Shown piece by piece: positions 1-12,967 of a stretch of 64,000 nucleotides of DNA. Under the pieces are notes generated by a model. The model had not been told where the DNA came from. It saw only the letters and a program-made list of their open reading frames with translations, and searched no databases. The DNA is from Tragulus kanchil (taxonomy: Eukaryota; Chordata; Mammalia; Artiodactyla; Tragulidae): assembly GCA_022376925.1 (NCBI GenBank), contig JAIOJX010000004.1, positions 1,426,001 through 1,490,000 of the forward strand, in the 5' to 3' direction. How positions within the stretch are numbered: position 1 is the first letter of the stretch; each line of letters opens with the position of its first letter. Made by a program: the position numbers and the translations under genes.

Positions 1-839
1 CTGCAGAAAGTTACTCTTGCCTGATATGAGGTGGTTGAACAAGCCTAGGAGAAATCCTTTATTTCCCACTCTAAAAATTAACAATAAGTAAAGGGGGAAA
101 ATCATTTTATTTTTTCTCTAAATTATATAGATAGAATTGTGAATGACAGGTAAGAATGACTAAGAAAAATAATAAATTGTGTCTATGTGCTTTACTTAAA
201 TCTTCTAAATCTTCAGTCTGGTGCTATGTCTTACAATAAAAACAATATTATTTTTAAGTGACATGGAGTAGAGACTATACGGTTTTTATCTGGCACTCAA
301 ATTAGAGCTCTCACTTGACTTTGTGGGCCCAAGATTCTTACCAAGGCCTTGACACCCTTGAGACAGCTCCCATAAATATGCCACCTCATACCCTTCTAAT
401 TTCTTTCCTCATTTCTCTCCAATCCTTGTTTCTTAGTTAAGAATCTAGAAAAATAAGCATCCTCTTGAAGAATGTAAATTAAGTATGTGAAAACAAACAT
501 CACTGAATAAAATGATAAAATGATAAAAATTGAGTTTTACTGTTAACTGACTAGTGGAGGGAGCTTCTTTAAAATTCTAGCTTTTGTTTGTAGATAAGGG
601 ACCAGATAGGAATTTAGAAAACTTGATTTCTACCTATCATGGTTGTTTTTAATACTTGTATTTGGATTATATTACCAATGCTAATAACAAACATATTTTT
701 CCTGTTATGAACTGATCCTCAAACATATGTGCAACACTAACAAATAGAAATAGCTAATTACATTTGTAAGTTGTTTGGAATTTAGGAAAAACATAATAAG
801 AGCTATTCTTCATTTCCTTACCAAGGAGATTTCCTACTT
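1..839. other. Intronic sequence without recognised features
   Basis: It is AT-rich unique-looking sequence. No exon, SINE or other element was recognised. Confidence 0.6.
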
Positions 840-3031
840 GTATAAATACCATTTGGCCCTCACAACTACTTTTGAGAAAGGAACAATAAATATACCCATT
901 TCACATATGAGGAAATAGAGCCATGTCAAAATTTGTCCAAGGTCCCACTGGTCCAAGATAAGAGCCAAGCTGGAATCTGGTCCAGGCAACCTGACACAAG
1001 GCCAGGGTGTTGACCTCATTATTATCACTTTACTCTGCCGCTTCTCTGAAATCCCCAAGGAATTATTCTAATTCTTTACAAGTCATTTTAAAAACAATCA
1101 AAACAGAAAAACATTGAATCTCAAAACTTGAAGGAGCCTCAAAATCCTGAAATCCCCAAATCCTTTCTAAAATGAAGCATATCAAGCGTGCATGAATGCA
1201 CTATGGCCTGGGAATTCACCAAACCCTACAACAGTACACTCTAAACTTAAGGCTCTCTTGAAATAAAAATGTCTCCTCCAAAACTGACTTTCTGTAACTG
1301 ACTTTCTAGCTCTGCCCTCTGTCTCAATTTAAAATTTCTATCTCTAATCCTCCTTCTGCACAGTGGTCTTATAAGTATTTAAAGAGAGCTTTTATATTCC
1401 TCTTAAATTTATTTTCTACAGGTAAAAATACTCCCAGTTGCACCCAACCAGGGTTGATTTTGCATGCCAAAGGATATTTTGTAATGTATGGGGACATAAT
1501 TTGCTGTCATAGTTGGAAAGGGTGATGCTACTGATGTTCATGAGACAGAGGTCAGGGACACTGCCAAATACCTTACAATGCACAGACAGCCCACTACAAC
1601 AGGTCATCTGGTCTACAATGACAGGCATGCTTCAGATGAGAAACTTCGGTTTAGAGGAGGTGATTTTCATCAATAGCAGGGACCTGGTGTCTTCTGTATG
1701 TATTATACTGTGTCATTACCAGGTAAGAATGGCAGCTATAAAAACATAATCCTCCAGTGCATTCTGTACAGACCAGAGAAGACTAGTACATTACCTTCCA
1801 CTCTACCTGCCGTAACTTAAAACAACTTGAGACATCCAGCAGTAAATTACCTTAACATCTAGGAAAGGTAGTGAGAAAAGTGTACCCTAACTGATCTATG
1901 AATTTGAGAGATGTTTGCCTGGAATCCTCGTATAAATACCATTTGGCCCTCACAACTACTTTTGAGAAAGGAACAATAAATATACCCATTTCACATATGA
2001 GGAAATAGAGCCATGTCAAAATTTGTCCAAGGTCCCACTGGTCCAAGATAAGAGCCAAGCTGGAATCTGGTCCAGGCAACCTGACACAAGGCCAGGGTGT
2101 TGACCTCATTATTATCACTTTACTCTGCCGCTTCTCTGAAATCCCCAAGGAATTATTCTAATTCTTTACAAGTCATTTTAAAAACAATCAAAACAGAAAA
2201 ACATTGAATCTCAAAACTTGAAGGAGCCTCAAAATCCTGAAATCCCCAAATCCTTTCTAAAATGAAGCATATCAAGCGTGCATGAATGCACTATGGCCTG
2301 GGAATTCACCAAACCCTACAACAGTACACTCTAAACTTAAGGCTCTCTTGAAATAAAAATGTCTCCTCCAAAACTGACTTTCTGTAACTGACTTTCTAGC
2401 TCTGCCCTCTGTCTCAATTTAAAATTTCTATCTCTAATCCTCCTTCTGCACAGTGGTCTTATAAGTATTTAAAGAGAGCTTTTATATTCCTCTTAAATTT
2501 ATTTTCTACAGGTAAAAATACTCCCAGTTGCACCCAACCAGGGTTGATTTTGCATGCCAAAGGATATTTTGTAATGTATGGGGACATAATTTGCTGTCAT
2601 AGTTGGAAAGGGTGATGCTACTGATGTTCATGAGACAGAGGTCAGGGACACTGCCAAATACCTTACAATGCACAGACAGCCCACTACAACAGGTCATCTG
2701 GTCTACAATGACAGGCATGCTTCAGATGAGAAACTTCGGTTTAGAGGAGGTGATTTTCATCAATAGCAGGGACCTGGTGTCTTCTGTATGTATTATACTG
2801 TGTCATTACCAGGTAAGAATGGCAGCTATAAAAACATAATCCTCCAGTGCATTCTGTACAGACCAGAGAAGACTAGTACATTACCTTCCACTCTACCTGC
2901 CGTAACTTAAAACAACTTGCGAGACATCCAGCAGTAAAAACACCTGTACCTTCCCAGAACTATGATCTAGGAAAGGTAGTGAGAAAAGTGTACCCCTAAC
3001 TGATCTATGAATTTGAGAGATGTTTGCCTGG
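840..3031 (+). repeat. Tandem 1.09-kb duplication 1
   Basis: Copy 840-1921 recurs at 1930-3031 at an offset of 1090. The last 100 bases of the first copy carry several deletions relative to the second, and eight filler bases separate the copies. This is probably an unmerged assembly overlap. Confidence 0.95.
870..1035 (-). mobile_element. MIR SINE
   Basis: TACCCATTTCACATATGAGG and GTCCAAGGTCCCACTGG are the reversed MIR core. The duplicate is at 1960-2125. Confidence 0.65.
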
Positions 3032-3094
3032 TCACAATTGTATCCTCAATGCCTTGTACAGTGTTAGATATACAGTTATTCTCACAAAAGAAAG

Positions 3095-3295
3095 GGAAGT
3101 GTTAGTAGCTTAGTTGTGTACGACTCTTTGCAACCCTGTGGACTGTAGTCTACCAGGCTCCTCTGTTCATGGAATTCTCCGGGCAAGAATACTGCCATTC
3201 CCTTCTTCATGAGATCTTCCCAAACCAGGAATCAAAGCCTTGTATCCTGCATTGTAGGCAGATTCTTTACTGTCTGAGCCACCAAAGAAGCTCTA
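3095..3295 (-). mobile_element. Bov-tA SINE, reverse orientation
   Basis: The segment contains TTGTGTACGACTCTTTGCAA and ends with GAGCCACCAAAGAAGC, the reversed Bov-tA head. Duplication 2 repeats it at about 4194-4394. Confidence 0.88.
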
Positions 3296-4193
3296 AGCTC
3301 ACAAAATGGCTAAATTAAGGGTTAAATAAAGGCTCTGGTCTATATAGAACACTTAATCATGAACAGTTACAATAAATTACATTAAAACGTGAAACTAGGT
3401 TGGGGAATGTGTAAGGTTGTGTCCATCAGTGGGATGAGGAAAGGCTGTCTCCAATAAGTATCTTTTATGTCGGATTTTAGAGACTGGGCAAGGACGATGG
3501 AGGACAAAGTATGATCCAAGCACTGTAAAGAGCATGGGAAAAGACCTGGGACAGAAACTGTGTGTGTGTGTCCATCTATAAATATACATCCACACATACA
3601 CATACCTATATAAACTGAACAGAACACAAGTTAGCCGGACAGTAGTGTTTAAATGAAAGTAGAATGAAGTAAACCTTAAAAGGCTGGCTGAGGGGCACAT
3701 CTGAGAGCAATGGTTCTCCAATGATAGTGTGCTTCAGGACCAGCTGGAGAGCTTGTTGAAAAACTGATCACAGGTAGATCTTGAATGGAATTCAAGAGTT
3801 TGCACTTCTGATACAGTCCCAAATGATGCTGTTGGTGGTTAAAAACTGTTGGGTTTCATCAATAGCAGGGACCTGGTGTCTTCTGTATGTATTATACTGT
3901 GTCATTACCAGGTAAGAATGGCAGCTATAAAAACATAATCCTCCAGTGCATTCTGTACAGACCAGAGAAGACTAGTACATTACCTTCCACTCTACCTGCC
4001 GTAACTTAAAACAACTTGCGAGACATCCAGCAGTAAAAACACCTGTACCTTCCCAGAACTATGATCTAGGAAAGGTAGTGAGAAAAGTGTACCCCTAACT
4101 GATCTATGAATTTGAGAGATGTTTGCCTGGTCACAATTGTATCCTCAATGCCTTGTACAGTGTTAGATATACAGTTATTCTCACAAAAGAAAG

Positions 4194-4394
4194 GGAAGTG
4201 TTAGTAGCTTAGTTGTGTACGACTCTTTGCAACCCTGTGGACTGTAGTCTACCAGGCTCCTCTGTTCATGGAATTCTCCGGGCAAGAATACTGCCATTCC
4301 CTTCTTCATGAGATCTTCCCAAACCAGGAATCAAAGCCTTGTATCCTGCATTGTAGGCAGATTCTTTACTGTCTGAGCCACCAAAGAAGCTCTA
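4194..4394 (-). mobile_element. Bov-tA SINE, duplicate of 3095-3295
   Basis: It is the identical copy at offset 1099. Confidence 0.88.
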
Positions 4395-4805
4395 AGCTCA
4401 CAAAATGGCTAAATTAAGGGTTAAATAAAGGCTCTGGTCTATATAGAACACTTAATCATGAACAGTTACAATAAATTACATTAAAACGTGAAACTAGGTT
4501 GGGGAATGTGTAAGGTTGTGTCCATCAGTGGGATGAGGAAAGGCTGTCTCCAATAAGTATCTTTTATGTCGGATTTTAGAGACTGGGCAAGGACGATGGA
4601 GGACAAAGTATGATCCAAGCACTGTAAAGAGCATGGGAAAAGACCTGGGACAGAAACTGTGTGTGTGTGTCCATCTATAAATATACATCCACACATACAC
4701 ATACCTATATAAACTGAACAGAACACAAGTTAGCCGGACAGTAGTGTTTAAATGAAAGTAGAATGAAGTAAACCTTAAAAGGCTGGCTGAGGGGCACATC
4801 TGAGA

Positions 4806-4972
4806 GCAATGGTTCTCCAATGATAGTGTGCTTCAGGACCAGCTGGAGAGCTTGTTGAAAAACTGATCACAGGTAGATCTTGAATGGAATTCAAGAGTTT
4901 GCATTTCTGATACAGTCCCAAATGATGCTGTTGGTGGTCATTTGGAGACCATACTTTGAGAAAGACTGTCAT
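4806..4972 (+). mobile_element. MER5-like hAT MITE
   Basis: AATGGTTCTCCAATGATAGT at one end and ATACTTTGAGAAAGACTG at the other are inverted termini, with an internal TTTGCATTTCTGATACAG-like block. The truncated first copy of duplication 2 carries 3707-3839. Confidence 0.65.
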
Positions 4973-5689
4973 AGAGGTTTTTGAATGCTATGCTAGGAAG
5001 AGTCGCCCAAAGTTTTCTGAAATGTAAAATGTCCATCACAATCAACTCTGCTCTACCAAAGGAAGTGAATTATAACAAATTCAAGAGAAAAAGTGGTTGG
5101 TTCAGAGGCTAGCAGGATAGCATTCATCAGAAAAAATAATTCTGTCTCATCTCAGGACTAGGTTAATTGAGTAGGTCTGTCCTCTAGACTTCCTTGGGAC
5201 AATTTGTACTCTTTTAACTAGAAAACCTTTACAAAGTGGTTAAATAAATGTCCAAAAGCCAAGTGCGGCTCCAGATGTTCAGGATTAACTAAAATGTAGC
5301 AAGGATATTGGATATTTACAAACTAATATCTTATGCAAAACAGTTCAAAGCATTGCTCACAAAAATCCATTAAAAATCCCCTTTGGTTGACCAGCTTCCT
5401 CAACTACAGCCATGTGTATATATGTGATCAAATTGCTTTTCAATGTCTTTGGGGACACAGTTTACTTTGACAGCTCTTAGAAGGCAATCATATATTTTAA
5501 TCATTTATTTTTTCCATGCCAATTTCTTCCCCGCTCTTTCTGCAATTAAGGGCAACCCTTCCTTCTCACTTCCTGCCTTCCCGACAACAGTGAAGGCAGA
5601 AAAACAGAAAAGAACAGCTTGGAGCCCCGGACTCTCAGAAGCAGAGGAGATTTCAGTAGTCATCTTACATTTTTCCATCTGGGTACCAC
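4973..5689. other. Intronic sequence without recognised features
   Basis: No gene or clear repeat was recognised. An open frame at 5443-5706 has no recognisable domain and is attributed to chance. Confidence 0.55.
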
Positions 5690-5830
5690 CAACTCTGAAG
5701 TTTTAGGGTCAGTTACTTAACCTCTCCAAAACTCAGTTTCCTCATTTGTAAAGTGGGAATCATTATGTACAGCTCATTGATTGGCTGTGAAAACTGATGA
5801 AACAGTATGTTTGAAACGTAGGAAGTTTCT
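5690..5830 (+). mobile_element. MIR SINE
   Basis: GTTACTTAACCTCTCC, CTCAGTTTCCTCATTTGTAA and AGTGGGAATCATTATG follow the MIR sense consensus order. Confidence 0.7.
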
Positions 5831-6583
5831 GACACATAAAGCTTCCATACATAGTAATTACTATTTTTATTCTAAGCCTCTCTGATCTTATATGTATACA
5901 TATATCTATTTTATAAATATTATTGTAAACAAATTTAAATACAGTTTGGAACAAGGAACTCTAAATTATTTAACAAATAAAATAGATGCCACCGAGTTCA
6001 ATGTCTCTCCCAGTATTTGATTTTAAGAAACAAAAGGCAAATGAGTTGAGTCCTAAAGGTGAATGGAAACAATAAGATCATATTGGCTACAATCAATGGA
6101 GTTCATTAGATGTAGCATCCTCTCATAGACTTAATCCAGGCCTACCTCTTCTACCTTAGATGGCTCAAGACAGCATCCTGGGTGATCAAGGAGACTAAGT
6201 TTCCAGTCAAGACCAGCTAAAGAAAGAAATATCCACCATAGGAGAGAAGAGATAAAGTAGCAACTGGCTTCTAAGACCCGGGTTTTGGAATGAAATCAAG
6301 AAAACAGAAACCTTTCTTTCACCATGGATATTTTCACAATTCCTAATCAATAAAGCACAGTCAATAAAGTATAATCATCTTCAACACATAAGAGTAAAGA
6401 AAGGGATTAAAAAAAAAAGAAAGTGATAAAGATGTTCACTAAATCAGCAAACATAGGAGTTACAGTTGGCATTTTGCCATAGGAAAGAAAATCAGTAAGG
6501 TCTAGCCCCAGCTCTTTCATGGATATTCCTTCTGACTCTGGACAAATCACTACATGGCTTTGTGTAAACAGGGTATTGATTTA
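5831..6583. other. Intronic sequence without recognised features
   Basis: AT-rich text with an A run near 6408-6418. No exon or element was recognised. Confidence 0.55.
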
Positions 6584-6591
6584 CATCTGAG

Positions 6592-6900
6592 GGTTTTTTT
6601 TTTTTTTCCTTTTCATGGAGCTATTTTTCTTTTTTTTGCTGGGCACCACTTCTATTGGTCTTTCATCTATCTATTTTCATCCATCTTTGTTCTTTGGCCC
6701 ATTTGGGCCTCCCATCGCAGTGGCCTCTGTTGCTGCAGAGCACTGGCTCTGGGCACATGTGCTCCAGAGCTCCGGCTTAGTAATTGGACACATTGGTCCA
6801 GCCGCTCCACGGCACGTGGGATCCTCCCAGGCCAGGGATTGAACCGGTGCCCCTTGCACTGCAAGGCGGTGTCCTTACCCACTGGACCACCAGGGAAGTG
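6592..6900 (-). mobile_element. CHR-like tRNA SINE
   Basis: It is a minus-strand copy. CATCTGAG at 6584-6591 and 6901-6908 is the TSD. The tail region differs from the younger copies. Confidence 0.92.
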
Positions 6901-6944
6901 CATCTGAGTTTTTATGAGAGGTTGTAATTGTAATGAATTAAAGA

Positions 6945-7385
6945 TGGCCACATCTCCTATTCAGAGACAGGGCTTCTGTGCCCTTCCCACGGGGCTGCCC
7001 TGTGACTAGTTGACCAAGAGAGCACATAGGAAGTGTTGTATGACAGTGACATGCCCAGTTTTTAAGAAGACTTGATTTCTCACAGCCAAGAGCGGTTGTG
7101 TAAAAAATATAGCGTGCATAAACATGAGATCATGAATAGGGACCATGTGGACAGAGAGAGGAGCCCGATTGAGCCCAGCCTTCCAGATGACCCCACAAAA
7201 ATGCCAGGTGTATAAGTAAACGGTTTTGAACCCTCCAGGCAACTCTAGCTTCCAGTTAAAAGCCATCAAGTGACTTCAGCCAAACCCAAGTTCATGATGC
7301 ACAAACCTGTGAGATCTAATAATAATGCATGGTTGTTTAAGTAATTATGTTTTGGGGTAGATGTTACGTGGCAACACACAACCAC
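6945..7385 (+). mobile_element. MLT1-like MaLR LTR remnant
   Basis: GGGGCTGCCCTGTGACTAGT, GGACCATGTGGACAGAGAG and the end GTTTTGGGGTAGATGTTACG follow the order of MLT1-type solo LTRs. It is diverged and non-coding. Confidence 0.65.
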
Positions 7386-8221
7386 AAGGTAAAGAGGTAA
7401 CACACAGTCAGGGGTCACTGTGGGGTTTACTGGCTAAGCAGTAATTCTCCTTCCCGGAGGTGATCCACATTTTGTGGCAGAATTCTAGAGAAAGAGACCT
7501 ATCTTTCTGCTCAATTTTGTTATATTTTAGTTCCTCTGGTTCCCTTTTAAGGATATGGAAAAGAGAGACAAATAATAATAGCTTTAAGAAGAAACTAAAG
7601 GCTTTTCTCTTTGGATCCCAAGAGGTTCAGCAAGGTGCCAGTCACCTGGAGGGTCAATGAGGAAGACCCCACAGGGACATTCACCAGGAACCAGGGACGT
7701 GAAGGGATGGAGAATGCAGCCAAGAGCAGAGATAAAACTGTGGGTTCAAGTAAGGGAGAGCCATAGGATGGAAGGACAGGGAAAGACTCCTTCCTGTCCT
7801 TGGAAGCGTCTGCACATAATCCCACATGCAATGTGCAGATTTAATGTTTACTCTTGTCCTCTCTGTTAAATATTCTTCTGTACCCTCATGATAAGAAAAC
7901 TTGCAAGAAGGGGAATATCAGCTGTCTAGGAAAGCGTCTCCCTGAGTTATTACTGACTAAAGGAAAAAGGGTAATCCACTAAAAATGCCATCTGAAAACA
8001 TCTTAGCAATGTTTACTAAACACACACAAAGGTTTCCAAGGTATATTTTATGACATGTATGAACTGATCAATCTACCAGAAGACACTGGATGATTATTCC
8101 CACTGATCCTTTCAGACTAAACCCAAGGGTGACATTCCCAGAAAGTTCTTTCTAGCCCCAAAAAGCACAGGAGAGAGACTCTCTCCTGTCAGAGATCTGG
8201 ATTGGTTCTTTATTCCTGCTT
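7386..8221. other. Intronic sequence without recognised features
   Basis: Short chance open frames overlap on both strands at 7595-7869. Nothing resembling a receptor exon is seen. Confidence 0.5.
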
Positions 8222-8340
8222 TTTTTTTTTTTTTAGGAAGGATGGAGAGGCATGCATTAGTTGCAGGATCTTAGTTCCCAAACCCAGGCCTCAGTAGTGA
8301 AAGTTCTCAGTCCTAACAGCTGGACCACCAGAGAATTCCT
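8222..8340 (-). mobile_element. Old CHR-type SINE fragment
   Basis: The segment contains the GATCTTAGTTCCC block and ends in ACCACCAGAGAATTCC, the reverse of a CHR-type SINE head. It is diverged. Confidence 0.65.
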
Positions 8341-8451
8341 TCTGCCTTGGTGTTTTACAGTACCTTGTAATTATTTGTGACATGGCATTTCTCTAACTGT
8401 ATTATAAGTGTCCACTTACTTCTTTGCTACAATTATTAATATTCCTACTGT

Positions 8452-8500
8452 GTTGTTGTTTAGTCGCTAAGTTGTGTCTGACTCTTGCAACCCCATGGGA
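8452..8500 (-). mobile_element. Short Bov-A/BovB 3'-end fragment
   Basis: TTGTTTAGTCGCTAAGTTGT and CAACCCCATGG are the conserved end shared by Bov-tA and BovB. Only about 50 bp remain. Confidence 0.75.
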
Positions 8501-8571
8501 AAAAAAAAAGAAGTGTATTCTACACTATATCTAATTCCTATAGCAAATCTGCAAGGCAGCGGTCAACAACT

Positions 8572-8852
8572 GTTTCTTTTTTTTTTTTCTTTTGATTAAA
8601 TTTTGGCCTCTATTCATTGATTTTTTTAATCCATTTATTTTCATCCATCCTCACTCTCTGGCCTGTGTGGGCCTCCCATCTCAGTGGCCTCTCTGGTCAC
8701 AGCACCGGCTCTGGGTGCATGTGCTCCAGAGCGCTGGCTCACAACTGGACACACAGGTCCAGTCGCTCTGCAGCACGCGGGATCCTCCACCAGTGCCCCT
8801 TGCACTGCCAGGCAGACTCTCCACCCACTGGATTATCAGTGAAGCCCCATAC
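8572..8852 (-). mobile_element. Diverged CHR-like tRNA SINE
   Basis: It is a minus-strand copy with many substitutions and a deletion of about 30 bp across the B-box region, so it is older than those at 20149 and 35219. Confidence 0.85.
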
Positions 8853-8857
8853 ATTTT

Positions 8858-8970
8858 AAATATAAGAAAACTGAGGCCCAGAGAATTTAATACACTTGCC
8901 TAATATCACACAGCCAGATTCAGTAGAACTGGAACTTAAACCCACGTTTGCCAAAGTCCATGCCCTGGCA
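8858..8970 (-). mobile_element. MIR SINE
   Basis: AAACTGAGGCCCAGAGA, CTAATATCACACAGCCAG and GGAACTTAAACCCACG are the reversed MIR. Confidence 0.65.
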
Positions 8971-9540
8971 ATGTTAACAAAAGGGCAAGGCTTGACAAAA
9001 AGTAACCTTATCTAGGAATAGGAAGGAAGGTATGCAGTAGCTTATACTGAGCTGAGGACACAGGAAAAAAAGACATATTTAAAGATGAATCTGACAGATA
9101 AGATAATACACAGGAATAATAACTAACAAGCTACTGGAATAATCCAGAAATGGATGAAAAATGTATAAGGATGGAGAAGATAGATTTGAAAGATATTTAT
9201 GAAAATATAGCTTGGTGTTTATGAAAATATGACTTGAAATTTGGCTGGTCATGGTAGATAAGTAAAAGATGCTCTCAAAAAATTATCCTTAAATGGCAAA
9301 AAGTTAACTAATAAATGCACCTTTGATGCACAAAGTGGAAGAGGATGTTTACGATGGAAGTTTCTTTGAGCACACAGGAATTGAGAAGATAGAAGGACAC
9401 TCAAGGCAAGATGTTGAACAGGCGTGTGCCTGTTCGACAAGCCAGAGAACCTGGCATGGGACAAGACTGCACGAGAGATGAGAGCAGAAGTGCAGGTAAA
9501 GCCACAGGAAGACTGAGCCCTCCAAAAAAGGAAAGGAGGG

Positions 9541-9816
9541 GCTTCCCTGGTGGTCCACTGGGTAGAGAGTCCACCTCGCAGTGCAAGCAGCACCAGTTTG
9601 ATCCCTTGCCCAGGAAGATCCTACATGTCACGGAGCAGTTGGACTGGTGTGTCCAATTGCAAGCCAGCGCTCTGGAGTGCATGCACTTGGAGCCGGTGCT
9701 CTACACCAGGAGAGGCCACTGCGATGGGAGGCCCACACAGGCCAAAGAATAAAGATGGATGACAATAAATAAATGAAAAACCAATAGAAAGAGGCCAAAA
9801 TTAAAAAAAAAAAAAA
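9541..9816 (+). mobile_element. CHR-like tRNA SINE, subfamily without C-rich tail
   Basis: It is a plus-strand copy starting GCTTCCCTGGTGGTCC and ending in an A run after AGAGGCCAAAATT. Its last 65 bp are repeated at 10833-10898 by duplication 3. Confidence 0.9.
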
Positions 9817-10078
9817 GGAGATATCCAGGGCTGGAAAGCTGAGGGTCTAACCTTGTAGGACACTCAGCTCTGCAACAGGAAGAAAAGGACAATTATCAGT
9901 GTTTCAGGGAGGACACTCAGAATAGCCACCAGGAATTTGCATTGGAAAAGAGAAGCAATAATGGAAGCAATTATAATTGTGGCTAATATTTATTGAACAC
10001 TTACTAGTTGCCACACACTAGTATATCTTCTTTGCATATACTCAGAAATTTAGTCTTCAGAAACTCCAAATGGAATAT

Positions 10079-10337
10079 GGGACTTCTCAGGTGGCTCAGT
10101 GGTAAAGAATCCACCTGCCAATGCAGGAGACACAGGAAACAAGAGTTTGATTCCTTGATCAGGAAGATCCCCTGGAGGAGGAAATGGCAACCCACTTCAG
10201 TATTCAATGGATTCTGACTCAACGGACATAAATCTAAGCAAACTCTGGGAGATAATGGAGGACAGAGGAACCTGGCATGGGGCAGTCCAGGGGATGGTGA
10301 AGAGTCAGACACAGCTTAGTGATTGAACAACAGCAAC
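10079..10337 (+). mobile_element. Bov-tA SINE with TSD
   Basis: The head reads GGTGGCTCAGTGGTAAAGAA and the body ends with the Bov-A part GAGTCAGACACAGC. ATGGAATAT at 10070-10078 and 10338-10346 is the TSD. Duplication 3 repeats it at 11161-11419. Confidence 0.92.
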
Positions 10338-10379
10338 ATGGAATATACTATTAATATTATTAATGCAATTTTGCTGACA

Positions 10380-10490
10380 AGAAGATAAAACCAGAGAATT
10401 TAAGTAACTTCCTTAAGATCATACAGTTAGTAACTGGTCAAGCTGGGTTTGAACCCAGGAAACCTAGAACTCCAGTCCTCATTCTTACAC
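10380..10490 (-). mobile_element. MIR SINE
   Basis: AAGTAACTTCCTTAAGATCA and CTGGGTTTGAACCCAGGAAA are reversed MIR. The duplicate is at 11462-11572. Confidence 0.65.
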
Positions 10491-11160
10491 ATGCATAGGT
10501 CAAAATTTCTAGAAGGACACAAAAACTAACACTAAAGTCATATCAAATCACAAGTCACATCTAAGAGCATTCTATGCTCAGCTGAACCTGCCTGGGGCAA
10601 CTACTGTTGATCTGTAAGAACAGAGAAACAGATTAGATAAAGACTAACTCTCAAAAAGCTGCTGAGAGACAGATAAATAAACCAATTATTAAAATGAGTG
10701 ACAACTGCTGTGTTAATATTTAATATTCTATGGGAGCTCAGAGAAAGAAATAACAAATCTTTAGGTATGAAGCTCAGCCAGACAGTGGAGAAGGTGAGTA
10801 CTGAACAAAAGTGGATGCTTACCAGGAAATAAAAAGATGGATGACAATAAATAAATGAAAAACCAATAGAAAGAGGCCAAAATTAAAAAAAAAAAAAAGG
10901 AGATATCCAGGGCTGGAAAGCTGAGGGTCTAACCTTGTAGGACACTCAGCTCTGCAACAGGAAGAAAAGGACAATTATCAGTGTTTCAGGGAGGACACTC
11001 AGAATAGCCACCAGGAATTTGCATTGGAAAAGAGAAGCAATAATGGAAGCAATTATAATTGTGGCTAATATTTATTGAACACTTACTAGTTGCCACACAC
11101 TAGTATATCTTCTTTGCATATACTCAGAAATTTAGTCTTCAGAAACTCCAAATGGAATAT

Positions 11161-11419
11161 GGGACTTCTCAGGTGGCTCAGTGGTAAAGAATCCACCTGC
11201 CAATGCAGGAGACACAGGAAACAAGAGTTTGATTCCTTGATCAGGAAGATCCCCTGGAGGAGGAAATGGCAACCCACTTCAGTATTCAATGGATTCTGAC
11301 TCAACGGACATAAATCTAAGCAAACTCTGGGAGATAATGGAGGACAGAGGAACCTGGCATGGGGCAGTCCAGGGGATGGTGAAGAGTCAGACACAGCTTA
11401 GTGATTGAACAACAGCAAC
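11161..11419 (+). mobile_element. Bov-tA SINE, duplicate of 10079-10337
   Basis: It is identical to the copy 1082 bases upstream, including the TSD, so it was not a separate insertion. Confidence 0.92.
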
Positions 11420-12089
11420 ATGGAATATACTATTAATATTATTAATGCAATTTTGCTGACAAGAAGATAAAACCAGAGAATTTAAGTAACTTCCTTAAGA
11501 TCATACAGTTAGTAACTGGTCAAGCTGGGTTTGAACCCAGGAAACCTAGAACTCCAGTCCTCATTCTTACACATGCATAGGTCAAAATTTCTAGAAGGAC
11601 ACAAAAACTAACACTAAAGTCATATCAAATCACAAGTCACATCTAAGAGCATTCTATGCTCAGCTGAACCTGCCTGGGGCAACTACTGTTGATCTGTAAG
11701 AACAGAGAAACAGATTAGATAAAGACTAACTCTCAAAAAGCTGCTGAGAGACAGATAAATAAACCAATTATTAAAATGAGTGACAACTGCTGTGTTAATA
11801 TTTAATATTCTATGGGAGCTCAGAGAAAGAAATAACAAATCTTTAGGTATGAAGCTCAGCCAGACAGTGGAGAAGGTGAGTACTGAACAAAAGTGGATGC
11901 TTACCAGGAAATAAAGAGGAACTCAAGACATAGGTGTAACATGAATTATGAGGAATAACACTATACTCTGGAAATGATAACAGACCACTCCTGGGTGAGA
12001 GTAGAGATAGGAAAGACACAGACAGAGGATAATTCTGGAGAAAAGGACTGAGATACAAGCTAAGAATTTAGCCTATACTTGATAATGTG

Positions 12090-12460
12090 TCACCAAAAAA
12101 CCTCTGGGGCCTCACACATTCTGTTTTCTAGAATGCTGCTCCCCATGCCTCAGCCACTCCCCCTTAACTTACAGGTATCTACATCACCTACAGGCCCCAG
12201 CTTCAGCATCACTTCTTCTGACAGCTTTCCCTGCATGAGCAGTCATGTACTCCAACAACTCCCTTGATTTCCTCTAATTCTATTTCAATAACCACAATTT
12301 TTCCTATAATTTTCTATTTGCTATCTGTATTTTTCACCTAGACTAAAATCTCTGAGATTCAGAGTTTTTCTGATTTTCACCGGTTCTTCCAGTGCTCTAC
12401 TCAGCTCATGGCAATTAGAAAGTACTCAATAAGTATTTGATAAAATGAATATAAAAATAA
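12090..12460 (+). mobile_element. L2 LINE 3'-end fragment
   Basis: TTCTTCTGACAGCTTTCCCT, CTAGACTAAAATCTCTGAG and CAATAAGTATTTGATAAA are the usual L2 3' end blocks in order. Non-coding. Confidence 0.6.
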
Positions 12461-12967
12461 GATTTCATATCCTCTAGCATGAACTTCAATTCAACAAATA
12501 TATTACTATTATGTACAAAGTATGAACTTCAAAGAGTATGTGAGAAAGGAAACCTTACACTCCCCACTCTTTGCAGAAATGCATTTCAATCCTATTGGGA
12601 AAACAAATGTAATTGTGTGACATAAGCTCACAGTGACAGACACTTTTCATTTATACACTGCAAAATTGAGTTATGCTCCAGGGAGACTGTTAAGAAATGT
12701 CAGCACATATATCTCCACCACAGGATTAAATATGCAATCTTTGACTCAGAATTGTATGTTTTAGAGGCAAAACTGTAAAAAAAAATCTATAACTGAATAT
12801 CTGCTGGAGGAGCTCGCAGATAGAACAATCAACTTCCTGGGCTGCCTAGAGGAAGGATGGCCATTCAGATGGAAACATTAAAGAGAGAATCTTGCAATGC
12901 TATAGATAATGGCATCCTCAATGAAGTGAAACAGCTTTTTTTCATCCCTCTTGAACCAAATACTGAG

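Larger units (their letters stand above)
2757..4938 (+). repeat. Tandem 1.10-kb duplication 2, overlapping duplication 1
   Basis: Copy 2757-3839 recurs at about 3856-4938 (offset 1099), with about 15 filler bases at 3840-3854 and one C/T difference near the end. Because 2757-3031 also belongs to duplication 1, that stretch occurs three times. Confidence 0.95.
9751..11914 (+). repeat. Tandem 1.08-kb duplication 3
   Basis: Copy 9751-10832 recurs at 10833-11914 with offset 1082 and a 4-bp microhomology (AAAG) at the junction. A Bov-tA SINE and a MIR fragment are duplicated with it. Confidence 0.95.

Noticed and set aside
1416..2839. Repeated 70-98-codon frames (also pairs at 3382/4481, 10004/11086, 33482/34638, 42360/43466)
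   Set aside because: They recur only because the DNA is duplicated. None has a recognisable domain.
840..4938. A true tandem repeat or satellite array with 1.1-kb unit
   Set aside because: The units at different places are unrelated, copy number is only two per site, and junctions show damaged sequence and filler.
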